Shown: positions 35,381 through 45,074, counted from the first letter of the stretch. The stretch is 64,000 bases of DNA from Bacteroidaceae bacterium (GCA_017466065.1 JAFTUV010000029.1:19106-83105), one strand, 5' to 3'. The notes: generated from the letters alone by a model not told the origin. Made by a program: numbers and translations.

Positions 35381-36928
35381 TTATCTGAAAATTCTCAAAC
35401 AGTTGTCGTTGGGGCGGCGTATGTGCAGGAGGTTGGCAAGTTCGGGTGTCATAATGTTGGCCGGGGTAAAATCGTCTATTACCTTGTGCTCAATGCCTTG
35501 CCCGTATATAATCATAGGGAAGGTTGCGGGGCTGCGGCGTACAAGGTTGGTTGCCGATACTATGTCTTTGGCCATTTTCCAGCCGGGCATAAGGCGTAGC
35601 CATATATCGCCCGAGCATTTTGCATTGTAGCCGTTCTTTACATATTGCAGTTCGGGGCTTAACATTCCGCCGAGGCGGTATATGGTGAAGACATCTTCAA
35701 TGCCGTCGACCGATTTTAGGAACTCTACGGCGTGTGTTACAAGGTCGGTCTTGTTCTGCTGCAACTGTTCCATTTTCTTTTTGTTAAGATATATTTCGGC
35801 ATTGAAGAAGCCGTCGATATATTCGTCCTTGCCGAAGATGGCACTTAAATAGACATTCAAGAGGGCTTTTATGCGGTCCATATGTATGGTGCCCGAGGGA
35901 AGGCGATATTTTTCATCGTTTGAGTCGTCCTCTACCACATAACCGGTGGAGGAGAGGGAGATTATGATATTCTCCATTCCTATGCGGCGGTCGAGTTCTT
36001 TGAGAAGGTCGGCGATGTTCTTGTCGAGGCGTGTGTAGATGTCCTGAATCTCGATGGGGCGGTCTTCCATTGATACATTGTTGAAATTGCCTGCGTAATA
36101 GGTTATGGCGAGCATATCGGTTATGTTGTCCATTCCTAAATCTCCACTGCGAAGGCAGGCTATGGCAAGTTCGTTCACTTCGTCGTTTATGCAGGCACTT
36201 GTCTTGTAGGAGCGTATGTCGTTCTTCCCGTTGAAGGTGTAGTTGAATTTCTTGGGGGCTTCCTCGCCGAAATTGTTGTAGAGCTCTGTGGGGAATATGG
36301 GTTCCCAATTGCTGCTGCGTCCGACGACGGTCTTGTTTATTTGGTTGGCCCACGCGGGGAATTGCCCGTAGTAGGAGGAACTGCACCAATATCCGGTGTC
36401 GTCGTTCTTCCATAATACCTCGTTGGCATCGTGCCCGCCTTGCATTACTGCAATGTCGCAGTAGGGGGAGATTACTTTTATTTGGGATTTTCCGCGTGTC
36501 GCACGCTTCATTTCGTCGGATAGGGTGATGGCTTTCAGCCTTGTGGGGGATACACGGTCGTTGGTGTAGAGCCCTGTCTGTTTTTTATCGTCGGTGCAGT
36601 TTACGATGCGCAGCGAGGAGTGGTCGAGCCATCTTTCGCCGACAATGCCGTGGGTGTAGGGGTTGGTGCCGGTTGCGAGGGTGGCTGCTGCCGATGCGCG
36701 GTCGATGTTCTCGAATGCGTAGTAGGAGTTTGGGTAGACCTTGCCGCCCGAGAGCAGGCGTTTGAAGCCGTCGGGGGTGTAGAGGTCTTCAAATTCGTAC
36801 ATATAGTCGCTGCGTAGCTGGTCTATGGTTATTGTTACCAACAGCTTGGGCGATGTTATTTTTTCTTGTGCTGCCAACAGGGTGCAGGGCAGGGTTAACA
36901 GCAGGGTTAATATATGTTTAAGTCGCAT
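35381..36928 (-). CDS. Secreted alkaline-phosphatase-superfamily protein
   Basis: 515 residues from the ATG at 36928, chosen because it begins a clear signal peptide (MRLKHILTLLLTLPCTLLAAQ); the open frame upstream lies inside the neighbouring gene. Metal-site motifs of the PafA/phosphodiesterase branch are visible: VTITIDQLRSDY (first Asp) and ATGTNPYTHGIVGERW. The usual nucleophile motif (T/S-x-x-GHATI) reads RASAAATLATG here, so the canonical GH is missing and catalysis is doubtful or altered. Later blocks include GGHDANEV and LLAITYYAGNFNNV in place of the usual D-x-x-GH. It overlaps the DUF4105 gene by 22 nt. Confidence 0.78.
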   Translation of the reverse strand: MRLKHILTLLLTLPCTLLAAQEKITSPKLLVTITIDQLRSDYMYEFEDLYTPDGFKRLLSGGKVYPNSYYAFENIDRASAAATLATGTNPYTHGIVGERWLDHSSLRIVNCTDDKKQTGLYTNDRVSPTRLKAITLSDEMKRATRGKSQIKVISPYCDIAVMQGGHDANEVLWKNDDTGYWCSSSYYGQFPAWANQINKTVVGRSSNWEPIFPTELYNNFGEEAPKKFNYTFNGKNDIRSYKTSACINDEVNELAIACLRSGDLGMDNITDMLAITYYAGNFNNVSMEDRPIEIQDIYTRLDKNIADLLKELDRRIGMENIIISLSSTGYVVEDDSNDEKYRLPSGTIHMDRIKALLNVYLSAIFGKDEYIDGFFNAEIYLNKKKMEQLQQNKTDLVTHAVEFLKSVDGIEDVFTIYRLGGMLSPELQYVKNGYNAKCSGDIWLRLMPGWKMAKDIVSATNLVRRSPATFPMIIYGQGIEHKVIDDFTPANIMTPELANLLHIRRPNDNCLRIFR

Positions 36929-38088
36929 ATTCTTTGTCGGTATATGTGAAACAATGAACGTATGGCTATGGTGATTGCGATTATGAATATGGGGGCAGGG
37001 TAGCTCTGCGGCACTATTGGTGCTGTTGCGATGAATGCCACGGGAAGGGCTGCCTGTACCCACATAAAGAGGGGGGATTTTTGTTTCATTGCGCAATAGA
37101 CAAGCGGGGGAATAAGTATAAAGGGCAGTGGGTTCAGCAGTATTAACAGATAGTTGTTGCCCACGGCCGGGTGTTGCGAGAACAGTGCCATAAAGAGCAG
37201 TATGGTTCCGGCGGTGCCTTGCAGTGTCATAAGCAGAATGTCGTAGCCCCAGAATATTTTGTGGCTGCGCACTTCGCAAAGCATTATTATCATTGTGAAG
37301 AGTAGGAGCAGCAGTGCACTGTTGAAGGGGGTGAAGTGGTTGAGGTCTTTCTCCTTCGCTACTGGTTGCAGAAGCTCGGTCTGATTGTTTATTATGGCTT
37401 TTCCGTCGGCTTGTGCCGTTGCAAAGTCGTTCATAAGATTGCAGGGGAGGAATTGCAGTGTGTCGCGCGAGGCTGGCTTGTCAATGTCGGCACCAAGAAG
37501 GAGGTTTATGCCGAATGCGGTCCACGGTTGCGATGCTGTGTACTCGGCGATGGCTTCGCGCAATGTTCTTGCTTGCGTGGCGTTAGCGTATGTCACGCCG
37601 TTGCCGGAGAGTAGCTCTAATATTTTGTCGCGCACTTTTGTGGTGCAGTTGTTGTAGAAGTAGTTGTAGCGATATTCTCTGTTGTACTTGCAGTCGGTTA
37701 CAAGTGCATCGAATAATGCTCTCTTTTGCAGGGAATCCAAGTGCAGCACCTGTTCGGTGACACCCGAGCCGCGAAGAGTGTAATCGGCGATGAAGTTGTC
37801 GTAGCTTACTGCGCCTGCAAGATAGTCTGTTTCGCCAAGAATGAAACGCCAGATGAAGTTCGGGGTGTTGAAACTGAAATATCCGTACCCGATGACTATA
37901 TCAAGCCCGTTATTCTCATTGGTGTAACGCAGTGCCGTGTGCCCGAACAATTCGTACACCTCTTCGCCCGGCGAGCAGGTGAGCAGGCTGAATTGTGTGT
38001 TGTCGGCTTTGGTGGGTTGCAGGGTGGCAAGGATGAGCAATAATACCATCAGGTATCTTGTTACGCTGTATTTGAGCAGGGCGGTCAT
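36907..38088 (-). CDS. DUF4105 (Lnb N-terminal periplasmic domain-type) membrane protein
   Basis: 393 residues: signal/anchor (about 10-28), a periplasmic DUF4105 domain (about 32-200) and five membrane helices in the C-terminal half (about 235-385). The domain shows LLTCSPGEEVYELFGHTALR and YFYNNCTTKVRDKI; the His and Cys in these two blocks are the conserved pair of the domain. In Gram-positive bacteria a related domain acts in Lnb, a lipoprotein acyl-transfer enzyme. Whether this protein modifies lipoproteins is inference. It overlaps the next gene by 22 nt, so the two should be co-expressed. Confidence 0.82.
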   Translation of the reverse strand: MTALLKYSVTRYLMVLLLILATLQPTKADNTQFSLLTCSPGEEVYELFGHTALRYTNENNGLDIVIGYGYFSFNTPNFIWRFILGETDYLAGAVSYDNFIADYTLRGSGVTEQVLHLDSLQKRALFDALVTDCKYNREYRYNYFYNNCTTKVRDKILELLSGNGVTYANATQARTLREAIAEYTASQPWTAFGINLLLGADIDKPASRDTLQFLPCNLMNDFATAQADGKAIINNQTELLQPVAKEKDLNHFTPFNSALLLLLFTMIIMLCEVRSHKIFWGYDILLMTLQGTAGTILLFMALFSQHPAVGNNYLLILLNPLPFILIPPLVYCAMKQKSPLFMWVQAALPVAFIATAPIVPQSYPAPIFIIAITIAIRSLFHIYRQRICDLNIY

Positions 38089-38170
38089 TCTTCTTTTGTT
38101 TTGTTTGCGAAGATACTACAAATAACGGAATTTATTGCAAGATTTTCTCTATTTTCGGTTGGTGGGTGAT

Positions 38171-38213
38171 AGCAGACGGCAGGTAACCGTTTGTATGTTA
38201 CCTGCCGTCTGCT
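38171..38213 (-). terminator. Terminator downstream of the 234-aa secreted protein gene
   Basis: AGCAGACGGCAGGTAAC (38171-38187) pairs perfectly over 17 bp with 38197-38213 around a 9-nt loop. It lies 26 nt past the minus-strand stop and separates it from the DUF4105 gene. Confidence 0.75.
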
Positions 38214-38239
38214 GTATTGTCTGGTTTTTATCGGGGGCT

Positions 38240-38944
38240 CTATTTTACAAATGTCTTTTTCCCATTTATAATGTAGATGCCCGAAGCGGTTATGCGCTCT
38301 ATCTTCTGCCCTGTGAGCGTGTATATTCCTTGAATAGGCTCATTAATGTCGGGGCGGATGGCTGTGATGCCTGTGGTCACACCTGCGGGTGCCGGTTCAA
38401 AGAATACTCTTGAACCCTCGTCCTGTGAGCCGTTTGCATTGTAGAGACCCATTTCTTGGCCACCTGATGACCAGTTGCCATTGTGGCTGAGGAATGTTGC
38501 TCCGTTTGATGTCTTGAAGGCGTAATAACCATTAGTCTTGTCGAGTATCCAAGTGTAGTATTGGTTGGTGCGCTCCTCGATGCTCTGCATCTCGGTGCAC
38601 TTGGCAGCATCCTGAGTGTTTGCTACGGTAATAACCTTGTTGTCCTCGGCCGAGATTATCAGAATGTTGCCATCCTCGGCCTCCATAAAGTACCAGAATT
38701 GGTACAAGGGGTATCGGGGGTCTTGTCTGTTCAGACACACAGCTTGTTTGCTTTTATTCCAAGGGGTGAGGTTGCAGAATACATAGTCGCTTTTGCTGCC
38801 GCCGCCGTCTCTGCCGCTATATATATAGTAGAGCACGGGTGCTTCTCCTTTTTGTGTGAGGGTGAAGGGGTAGTCGTTGGCTTGTGCTTGCGAGGATGTT
38901 GCAAAGATGAGCAACAATGTGAGTAGTGTAGTAAATTTTTTCAT
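38240..38944 (-). CDS. Secreted protein with ricin-like fold and C-terminal sorting-type tail
   Basis: 234 residues: signal peptide (1-20, ending SSQAQ), a beta-rich middle with repeated aromatic blocks such as YQFWYFMEAEDGNILIIS and YYTWILDKTNGYYAFKTSNG (about 80-150), spaced like a ricin-B/beta-trefoil domain, and a C-terminal tail with GIYTLTGQKIERIT and GIYIINGKKTFVK. Such tails resemble the type A C-terminal domains used by type IX or related surface secretion, and the end is close to that of the C10 peptidase before its insertion. The ligand is unknown. It stands alone between two terminators. Confidence 0.7.
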   Translation of the reverse strand: MKKFTTLLTLLLIFATSSQAQANDYPFTLTQKGEAPVLYYIYSGRDGGGSKSDYVFCNLTPWNKSKQAVCLNRQDPRYPLYQFWYFMEAEDGNILIISAEDNKVITVANTQDAAKCTEMQSIEERTNQYYTWILDKTNGYYAFKTSNGATFLSHNGNWSSGGQEMGLYNANGSQDEGSRVFFEPAPAGVTTGITAIRPDINEPIQGIYTLTGQKIERITASGIYIINGKKTFVK

Positions 38945-39046
38945 AGGCGTTTATGTGTAATGTGTTCTTGTAAATCTTTTTCAAAGATAGCGATTTTATT
39001 TGTTAAAAGACTATTTCCTGTTCTATTTGATGTGTTTTTAATAAAA

Positions 39047-39080
39047 AAATATGCGAATCTCAAATGAGTTTCGCATATTT
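39047..39080 (-). terminator. Terminator downstream of the PG0541-family gene
   Basis: AAATATGCGAA (39047-39057) pairs with TTCGCATATTT (39070-39080). Read on the minus strand the stem is followed by a long T run (complement of 39041-39049). Confidence 0.78.
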
Positions 39081-39135
39081 GAAAGATTTTGAGCAATTGT
39101 TTAAAAACTTTCTTTTTAGAAATTTAAACAGTTTC

Positions 39136-39429
39136 TTAATATTGTTGCTCTATATTCCACACGAATGCTCGCAGACCAAGCATTGGTGTCTCTTTGTCGA
39201 TTGCTTCAATTTCTTTGAGCAAATTGGGCACTTTCTTGTCTTCTACTATGGCTATTATGGCTCCTCCCATTGATGGCCAAGCGTGTGAACCCAAATGGGG
39301 GTCGCCGTCATTGCTGCCGCGTCCCTGCATCTGGTCGAAGAAAGAATATCCGCGACAGCTGTTGTGGGTGAGCATATCTATTATCGCCTCTTTGTGCGAT
39401 ATGTCAAAGGTTATGAATAAACTTTTCAT
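39136..39429 (-). CDS. PG0541-family transporter-associated protein
   Basis: 97 residues, small alpha/beta, P-II-like in predicted fold. It begins MKSLFITFDISHKEAIIDML and has the family block GYSFFDQMQGRGSNDGDPH followed by LGSHAWPSMGGAII. The family is found next to RND pumps in Bacteroidales and is thought to monitor or modulate transport; the ligand is not established. Here it follows the RND gene by 69 nt with a large hairpin in between, so its expression may be partly separate from the pump. Confidence 0.85.
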   Translation of the reverse strand: MKSLFITFDISHKEAIIDMLTHNSCRGYSFFDQMQGRGSNDGDPHLGSHAWPSMGGAIIAIVEDKKVPNLLKEIEAIDKETPMLGLRAFVWNIEQQY

Positions 39430-39448
39430 TATTATAGATGTTTTTATT

Positions 39449-39493
39449 CAACTCTCTTTTGCCCGCCCCGAAAAGGCGGGCAAAAGAGAGTTG
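39449..39493 (-). terminator. 19-bp GC-rich hairpin after the efflux operon
   Basis: CAACTCTCTTTTGCCCGCC (39449-39467) and its perfect complement (39475-39493), with a 7-nt loop, 5 nt after the RND stop. No clear U run follows on the minus strand, so it may be a partial terminator or an mRNA-stabilising stem that sets the ratio to the PG0541 gene. Confidence 0.6.
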
Positions 39494-39498
39494 AGGAT

Positions 39499-42400
39499 TT
39501 ATTTTTTGTCTTTGCCTTTCAACTGTTCCTTATCCTTGTTCTCGTTCCAGTAGGCTTGCAGTTCACGCTGTTTCTTTATGGCACGACGCTTGTTGCGGAT
39601 ACCTACTCCGGCGAAGATACCATACATTGCGGGAACATACACAAGTGTCATTATTGTAGAAACTACAAGACCGCCGATTACGGCAACGCCGAGGGGACGC
39701 CACATTTCGGCACCAACACCCTGACTCACTGCCAAAGGCACCATACCCAGAATTGTGGTGAGGGTTGTCATAAGCACGGGGCGCATACGGCTCTTTGCTG
39801 CACCCACACAGGCTTGGATTACTCCGAGTCCTCTTTCGCGCAACAGCATTGTGTAGTCGATGAGCACAATACCGTTCTTCACAACCATACCTATAAGCAT
39901 AATACCACCGAGCATAGACATTACGTTAAGTGTTGTGCCGCTGAGGAAGAGTCCGAACAGCACTCCGCTCAATGCAAACAACACCGATATCATAAGAATG
40001 AAGGGGTAGGTGAGTGACTCGAACTGCGATGCCATTACAATGAACACGAGTATGAGGATGATGAGTCCCAGCTGTCCAAGGTCGCGGTTAGAGTCTTGCT
40101 GGTCCTCGTAGGAACCGGCAACCTCAATGGCAATACCCGAAGGAATTGTCATATTGTCGATGATGGCCTGTCCGTAGTTCACACCTTCGCTCAATGCAGT
40201 TCCTGCGGCAAGCACGGCATCCACGGTTACAATGCGCTCGCGGTCCTTGCGCTCAATGGTAGGCGGCATTTCGTTGAGAACTACCTTGCCAAGCTCCTTG
40301 ATGCGCACAGGCTGTCCGCTGTTGCTGTATATTACTACATTCTCTATGTCTTCGAGGCTTTGTCTTGAAGTAGGCTCATAGCGCACCTTTACATCATATT
40401 CATCACCATCTTCACGATAATATGTTGCCAATGCACCATTGTAGCGATTGCGCAAATAGGTGGCTGCTGTCGAGAGGTTGAGCCCGTGCAGGGCGAGTTT
40501 CTCTCTATCGAACTCCACACAATAATGTGGCTGATAATCGCTGCGACTGATGTTGACCTGTGTAACCTTCTCCCACTCGCGCAGTGACGATGCAAGCTCC
40601 TTGGCGAGGCGGTCGGTTTCTTTGAGGTCGTAACCATAAATCTCAAACGAAGCCATATTCTGTCCACCCATACCTCCACTCTGGCTGCCGCCGAGCATTA
40701 CATTGCTTTTTGCAAGTTCGGGGAAGTTTTTGAGGTCGGTACGCATCTCGTCACAAATGAGTTCAAGCCCTTTCTCACGCTCGTTCGATGGAACAAACTG
40801 TATGTTGAACGATATAATGTGTGTACCATTGTCGCTGAGTGATGCGAAGGTGTTGTTCTCGTCGGCTTGTCCTACAGTGAAACCGCAGGCTTGCAAGGCG
40901 TCGCCGTAACGTTCCATCCACAGATTGGTGAGGCGCAAACCTATCTCCTGTGAACGCTCCACGCGTGTGCCGACAGGCAGTTCGAGGGTTACTCCCACAC
41001 GGCCGTTGTCGTTGGCGGGGAAGAATTCGCTCTTTATACCTTTGAAACACAGCAGACTCAATATGAATATTCCGAAGCAGGCACCCAATGTTGTCCAGCG
41101 GTGACGCATTGCCCAATTAACAATCTGAGCATATCTTATATCTATCTGGTCGAGTACTTTCTGTATGGGTGTGTAGAAGAGTATGAAGAATTTGCTCTGT
41201 TTCTTTTGCAGTTTAAGCATTTTGGCACACATCATAGGTGTGAGTGTGAGTGATGCTACAAGTGAAATGAGCATAATTACACACATCATCCAACCAAGCT
41301 GTTTGAAAAGTATTCCTGACATACCTGTTACCATTGTCAAGGGGAAGAATACGGCAAACATTGTCAGGGTTGATGCCATAACCGATACACCCACCTCATT
41401 TGTTCCGTGAACGGCGGCGTTGTAGGGGCTGGAACCTCGCTCGATGTGTGTGGTTACGTTTTCAAGCACCACAATGGCGTCGTCGACCACAGAACCGATG
41501 GCGATACTCAAACAAGAGAGTGAAATGATGTTTATTGAACCGCCCGTGGCAAACAGGTATATGAACGATGCTACAAGCGAGAAGGGGATGGTGATTGCAA
41601 TGATAACGGTAGCTCTCCATCGGCCAAGGAATACGAACACCACAATAACCACGAATATAATAGCATCGCGGATTGTTTCGGAAAGTGTGTTTACGGTGTT
41701 AAGAATGTTGTCCGATGTGTCAATCATAATGTCGAGCTCAACATCGGAGGGAAGGCGCTTCTGCAATTTGGGAAGTTCCTCTTTTACGGCTTTTGAGATT
41801 GCAACCGAGTTACCACCGCTCTGTTTCTGCACGATAATCATAGCACCCTGCTGCCCTTCGATGAAAGTGCGCTGTGAACGCTCCTGCACGTTGTCGACAA
41901 TGCGGGCGATGTCTTTAAGATAAACGTTTGCGCCATTGTGGTTGCCTACAACGAGGTCGAGCATTTGCGATGGGTCGCTGAATTCTCCCTCTACACGGAG
42001 TGCGTATGTGTTATTTCCTACATCGAAATTACCGCCGGGAATGTTTCTGTTCTCAGCCGCGATTATGGCACTCACAGTTTCCACCGGAATGTTGTAGGCT
42101 TCCATCTTGGCAGGGTCCATATAGATGTTAATCTCGCGCTCGGGAGCACCGGCAATAGATACTGAACCCACTCCATCGACACGCGCGAGGGGGTTGACGA
42201 CATTTTCGTCGAGAATTTTATAGAGTGCGCTTTGGCTCTCTTCTGCCTTCACCGACATTACAATGATAGGAATCATATCGGTGGAGAACTTAAAGATGAT
42301 GGGGGTGTTGGCATCGTCGGGAAGTGATGAAGATACCATATCGAGCTTGTCGCGCACATCGTTGGTGAGGTCGTCGATGTCGTATCCGTACTCAAATTCA

Positions 42401-42678
42401 AGGGTTATCACCGATACGTTCTCACGCGAGTCGGAGGTGATGTGTTTAAGGTGCTCCACGGAGTTCAGAGTGTTCTCCAAGGGGCGTGTAAGGTTGTTCT
42501 CAATATCATCGGCACTTGCACCTGTGTAGTATGTGAATACCATCAAGGTGTTTGTCTCAATATCGGGGTATAGGTCGATGGGTAGCTTTGATAGTGAAAA
42601 TACACCAAATAGGGCAATCGCCAAGAAACATAGCGATGTCATAATCGGTTTTTTCACCGCGCTTTCATATATACTCAT
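39499..42678 (-). CDS. RND efflux transporter (AcrB/HAE family)
   Basis: A 1059-residue inner-membrane proton antiporter with twelve helices and two large periplasmic loops. N-terminal KKPIMTSLCFLAIALFGVFS, ETNTLMVFTYYTGASADDIE and GSVSIAGAPEREINIYMDP are typical; TM4 has AIGSVVDDAIVVLENV with the paired Asp of the proton relay, and TM6-TM10 are complete through GMVPLAVSQGVGAEMWRPLG. It works with the adaptor and TolC-type protein encoded immediately upstream to export toxic compounds. The substrate range cannot be predicted. Gap to the adaptor gene is 24 nt. Confidence 0.95.
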   Translation of the reverse strand: MSIYESAVKKPIMTSLCFLAIALFGVFSLSKLPIDLYPDIETNTLMVFTYYTGASADDIENNLTRPLENTLNSVEHLKHITSDSRENVSVITLEFEYGYDIDDLTNDVRDKLDMVSSSLPDDANTPIIFKFSTDMIPIIVMSVKAEESQSALYKILDENVVNPLARVDGVGSVSIAGAPEREINIYMDPAKMEAYNIPVETVSAIIAAENRNIPGGNFDVGNNTYALRVEGEFSDPSQMLDLVVGNHNGANVYLKDIARIVDNVQERSQRTFIEGQQGAMIIVQKQSGGNSVAISKAVKEELPKLQKRLPSDVELDIMIDTSDNILNTVNTLSETIRDAIIFVVIVVFVFLGRWRATVIIAITIPFSLVASFIYLFATGGSINIISLSCLSIAIGSVVDDAIVVLENVTTHIERGSSPYNAAVHGTNEVGVSVMASTLTMFAVFFPLTMVTGMSGILFKQLGWMMCVIMLISLVASLTLTPMMCAKMLKLQKKQSKFFILFYTPIQKVLDQIDIRYAQIVNWAMRHRWTTLGACFGIFILSLLCFKGIKSEFFPANDNGRVGVTLELPVGTRVERSQEIGLRLTNLWMERYGDALQACGFTVGQADENNTFASLSDNGTHIISFNIQFVPSNEREKGLELICDEMRTDLKNFPELAKSNVMLGGSQSGGMGGQNMASFEIYGYDLKETDRLAKELASSLREWEKVTQVNISRSDYQPHYCVEFDREKLALHGLNLSTAATYLRNRYNGALATYYREDGDEYDVKVRYEPTSRQSLEDIENVVIYSNSGQPVRIKELGKVVLNEMPPTIERKDRERIVTVDAVLAAGTALSEGVNYGQAIIDNMTIPSGIAIEVAGSYEDQQDSNRDLGQLGLIILILVFIVMASQFESLTYPFILMISVLFALSGVLFGLFLSGTTLNVMSMLGGIMLIGMVVKNGIVLIDYTMLLRERGLGVIQACVGAAKSRMRPVLMTTLTTILGMVPLAVSQGVGAEMWRPLGVAVIGGLVVSTIMTLVYVPAMYGIFAGVGIRNKRRAIKKQRELQAYWNENKDKEQLKGKDKK

Positions 42679-42702
42679 AATTTATAAGCAGTTTGTGTGT
42701 TA

Positions 42703-43716
42703 TTATTCAATTACTTCAACCTCTTTGCCGTTGCTCAGGCCGGTGTGTCCGGCAATAACTACGTAGCTGCCGGGTTCTATGCCTGAGAGTAGTTCGTATT
42801 TGTCGCCCATACGACGGCCAATTTCTACTTTGTTATATGCAACTTTGCCATCGGCGTATGTATATACATAGTAGTCGCCGGCACCTGCTTGCTTTACAAT
42901 AGCTTGGTCGGGAACTACAACGTGGTTTTGTGTTCCGAAGTTTACGGTTATGTTGCCATACATTCCGGGACGCACTCTGCGGTCGTTGTTGGCTATTTTT
43001 ATTTCAACAGGGAAGGTGTGTGTTGTTGCGTTTATGGTGGGATAAACGATGTCTATCTTGCCCTCAAACTTCTCGTCTCCGTATGTGCCGAAGGTGGCTG
43101 TGACGGGGAGGCTCTTGTTGGTTTGCGCGTAACGGCTCTCGCTGATGTTTATTTTCATCTTTACGGGTGAAATTTGTTCTACTACCAGAATGGGTTTTGA
43201 ACCATACATATCACCGTTGTCGTAGTTGCGTGCCGAAACTACGCCGTTTATGGGGCTCACGAGCACTGTATTTTCGAGTTTGTTGTTAAGTGCTTTTTTG
43301 TTTATTTCGAGCTGTGTCTTTGCGTTGTCGTATTCGGCTTTCGATGCACCGCCTACCTTGTAGAGCTCTTCAATGCGCTTGAAGTCTATTTCTTGGTTCT
43401 CTACTTGCAGTTTCAACTGGTCGAGGCTGCTTGCATCGAGCTCCACGAGCTTCTGTCCTTTGTGTACATTGTCGCCAACCTCTACAAGTATTTTGTTGAT
43501 GCGCAGCGGGGAACTGGGGATGATGTTGTTCTTAACTTCGGCTTCAACGGTGGTGCTGTACTCCTCCAATTGAGCTACATCCTGTGCTGTAACCTGTGCG
43601 ATTTTTACTTTTGATTTTTCTTCCTGTCGGGTGGTTGTTTCGCTCTTCTCCGAACCGCCGCACGAGCATAGGAGTGCTGTGGCGGCAAATGCGATAAGTG
43701 TCAGATTCTTTTTCAT
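42703..43716 (-). CDS. RND efflux periplasmic adaptor (membrane fusion protein), lipoprotein
   Basis: 337 residues. Lipobox LLCSC with Cys19 as the acylation site, then a coiled coil (about 95-140), a biotinyl-lipoyl-like half motif (VEVGDNVHKGQKLVELDAS and NGVVSARNYDNGDMYG), a beta-barrel domain and a membrane-proximal domain. It links the RND pump to the outer-membrane channel. The lipoprotein anchor is typical of AcrA-type adaptors. Confidence 0.94.
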   Translation of the reverse strand: MKKNLTLIAFAATALLCSCGGSEKSETTTRQEEKSKVKIAQVTAQDVAQLEEYSTTVEAEVKNNIIPSSPLRINKILVEVGDNVHKGQKLVELDASSLDQLKLQVENQEIDFKRIEELYKVGGASKAEYDNAKTQLEINKKALNNKLENTVLVSPINGVVSARNYDNGDMYGSKPILVVEQISPVKMKINISESRYAQTNKSLPVTATFGTYGDEKFEGKIDIVYPTINATTHTFPVEIKIANNDRRVRPGMYGNITVNFGTQNHVVVPDQAIVKQAGAGDYYVYTYADGKVAYNKVEIGRRMGDKYELLSGIEPGSYVVIAGHTGLSNGKEVEVIE

Positions 43717-43733
43717 AATTGTATGTATTTTAT

Positions 43734-45059
43734 TTATTCTTTTCCTAATATTGTGTTCAATTCCGATTTTGCCACCAGATAGTCGTATATGGTGTTATTG
43801 TATGCGAGTTGTACGTTGGTGAGGGATACTTGCGAGTTTGTGAGTTCGAGAATGGTGCCTTTTCCTACATCGTAGCGTTTCTGGCTTATTTCCAATCCTT
43901 TCTTTGCAAGTTCAACGGCTGTTTTGTTGCTTTCGAGCTGCTCGGCACTTTTTGTCATATTGTCGAGGTAGCTTTGTGCCTGCATTCCCAGCATACGTTC
44001 GGTGTTGGCGCGTGTTTCGGAAAGTTGCCATTGTTGTATTTTGTTGCTCTTCATCTTGGTGAAGTTGCTTGCTTGGAACAGAGGAATAGTGAGCGACAGG
44101 GCTATCGACGAGCTGTTGCCCCATTTGTAGTCAAATACCTTCCAATCTTCGTTGTAGAGCGATTGGTATTGCAGGCTGCCCGAGAGTGCAAGCGTGGGCA
44201 TAAAACTGGTTTTTAATATGTTGCGCTGTTTTTTGAGCAGCTTGGCTTGCAGGTCTATGGCTTTGAGCGAGGAGTTGTTGTCGAGCGTAATTGCTTGCTT
44301 GGCGGCATCCTTGTCCATTGCTGTCTCGTAGTTTTTGAGGTTGTCGTCGATTATAATGTTTACATCGGCGGTGATACCCATAAGCACCTTTAATTGCAGT
44401 TTGGCAATTTCCACGGCGTTGCGGCCGCTTATCACCGAGGGCCAAGCGTTGCTTTTCTGCACTTCGGCACTTATCTTGTCATATTCGCTCACACGGCCTT
44501 GTGTGAATTTTGCATTCACAATGTTGAAGTTATCCTCGGCAAGTTTGTAGTTCTGCATAAGAACATCGTATGAGTCTTGTGCGAGCAGCAGTTGGTAGTA
44601 GGCTTTTGTCACTTGGTTCACCATATCTATTTTTGAACCGCGGCTCTTTTCGGCTGCAAGTTCAACATCGGCTTTTGTGAGCCCTATTGTCATCCAAATG
44701 GCAGGTGCTGCGATGGGGAGCGATACTTGCAATGTGCCGTTCCAAGTGCTTGCGTCGTCTTTACCCATTGTGATGGATTGTCCGCCGAAGTTCATTTCGG
44801 GTGCTTTGATGGTGTAGTTGATGCTGCCGTTGAGTGATGCTGTGGGGAGCATATTCATCCAAGCCTCGTTCTGTGAAACTTTCTTTAATTCAATCTCTTT
44901 TTCTGCCACTTTGATGGTGGGGTTCTCGCTCAATGCAAGCTCTATGGCTTTGTCGAGCGTGAGGTGCATCGTGGGCAATGTGTCTTGTGCGTGTGCGAGT
45001 GTAAATATTGCCAGCAGGGCAATCACTGTTGTAATTCGCATTTTCAGGTTCATAGTCAT
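43734..45059 (-). CDS. TolC-family outer-membrane efflux channel
   Basis: 441 residues: signal peptide (about 1-24), then two repeats of the OEP domain. Blocks include LTLDKAIELALSENPTIKVA at the N-terminus, QVTKAYYQLLLAQDSYDVL and, in the second half, QKRYDVGKGTILELTNSQVS. The last is the diagnostic equatorial motif. It forms the trimeric exit duct for the RND pump. It lies second in the operon, 15 nt after the tetR-type gene. Confidence 0.94.
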   Translation of the reverse strand: MTMNLKMRITTVIALLAIFTLAHAQDTLPTMHLTLDKAIELALSENPTIKVAEKEIELKKVSQNEAWMNMLPTASLNGSINYTIKAPEMNFGGQSITMGKDDASTWNGTLQVSLPIAAPAIWMTIGLTKADVELAAEKSRGSKIDMVNQVTKAYYQLLLAQDSYDVLMQNYKLAEDNFNIVNAKFTQGRVSEYDKISAEVQKSNAWPSVISGRNAVEIAKLQLKVLMGITADVNIIIDDNLKNYETAMDKDAAKQAITLDNNSSLKAIDLQAKLLKKQRNILKTSFMPTLALSGSLQYQSLYNEDWKVFDYKWGNSSSIALSLTIPLFQASNFTKMKSNKIQQWQLSETRANTERMLGMQAQSYLDNMTKSAEQLESNKTAVELAKKGLEISQKRYDVGKGTILELTNSQVSLTNVQLAYNNTIYDYLVAKSELNTILGKE

Positions 45060-45074
45060 CTATTTTGTTGTAGT

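Noticed and set aside
36929..37279. N-terminal extension of the phosphatase-like frame
   Set aside because: It overlaps the DUF4105 coding sequence and precedes an obvious signal peptide; the real start is 36928.
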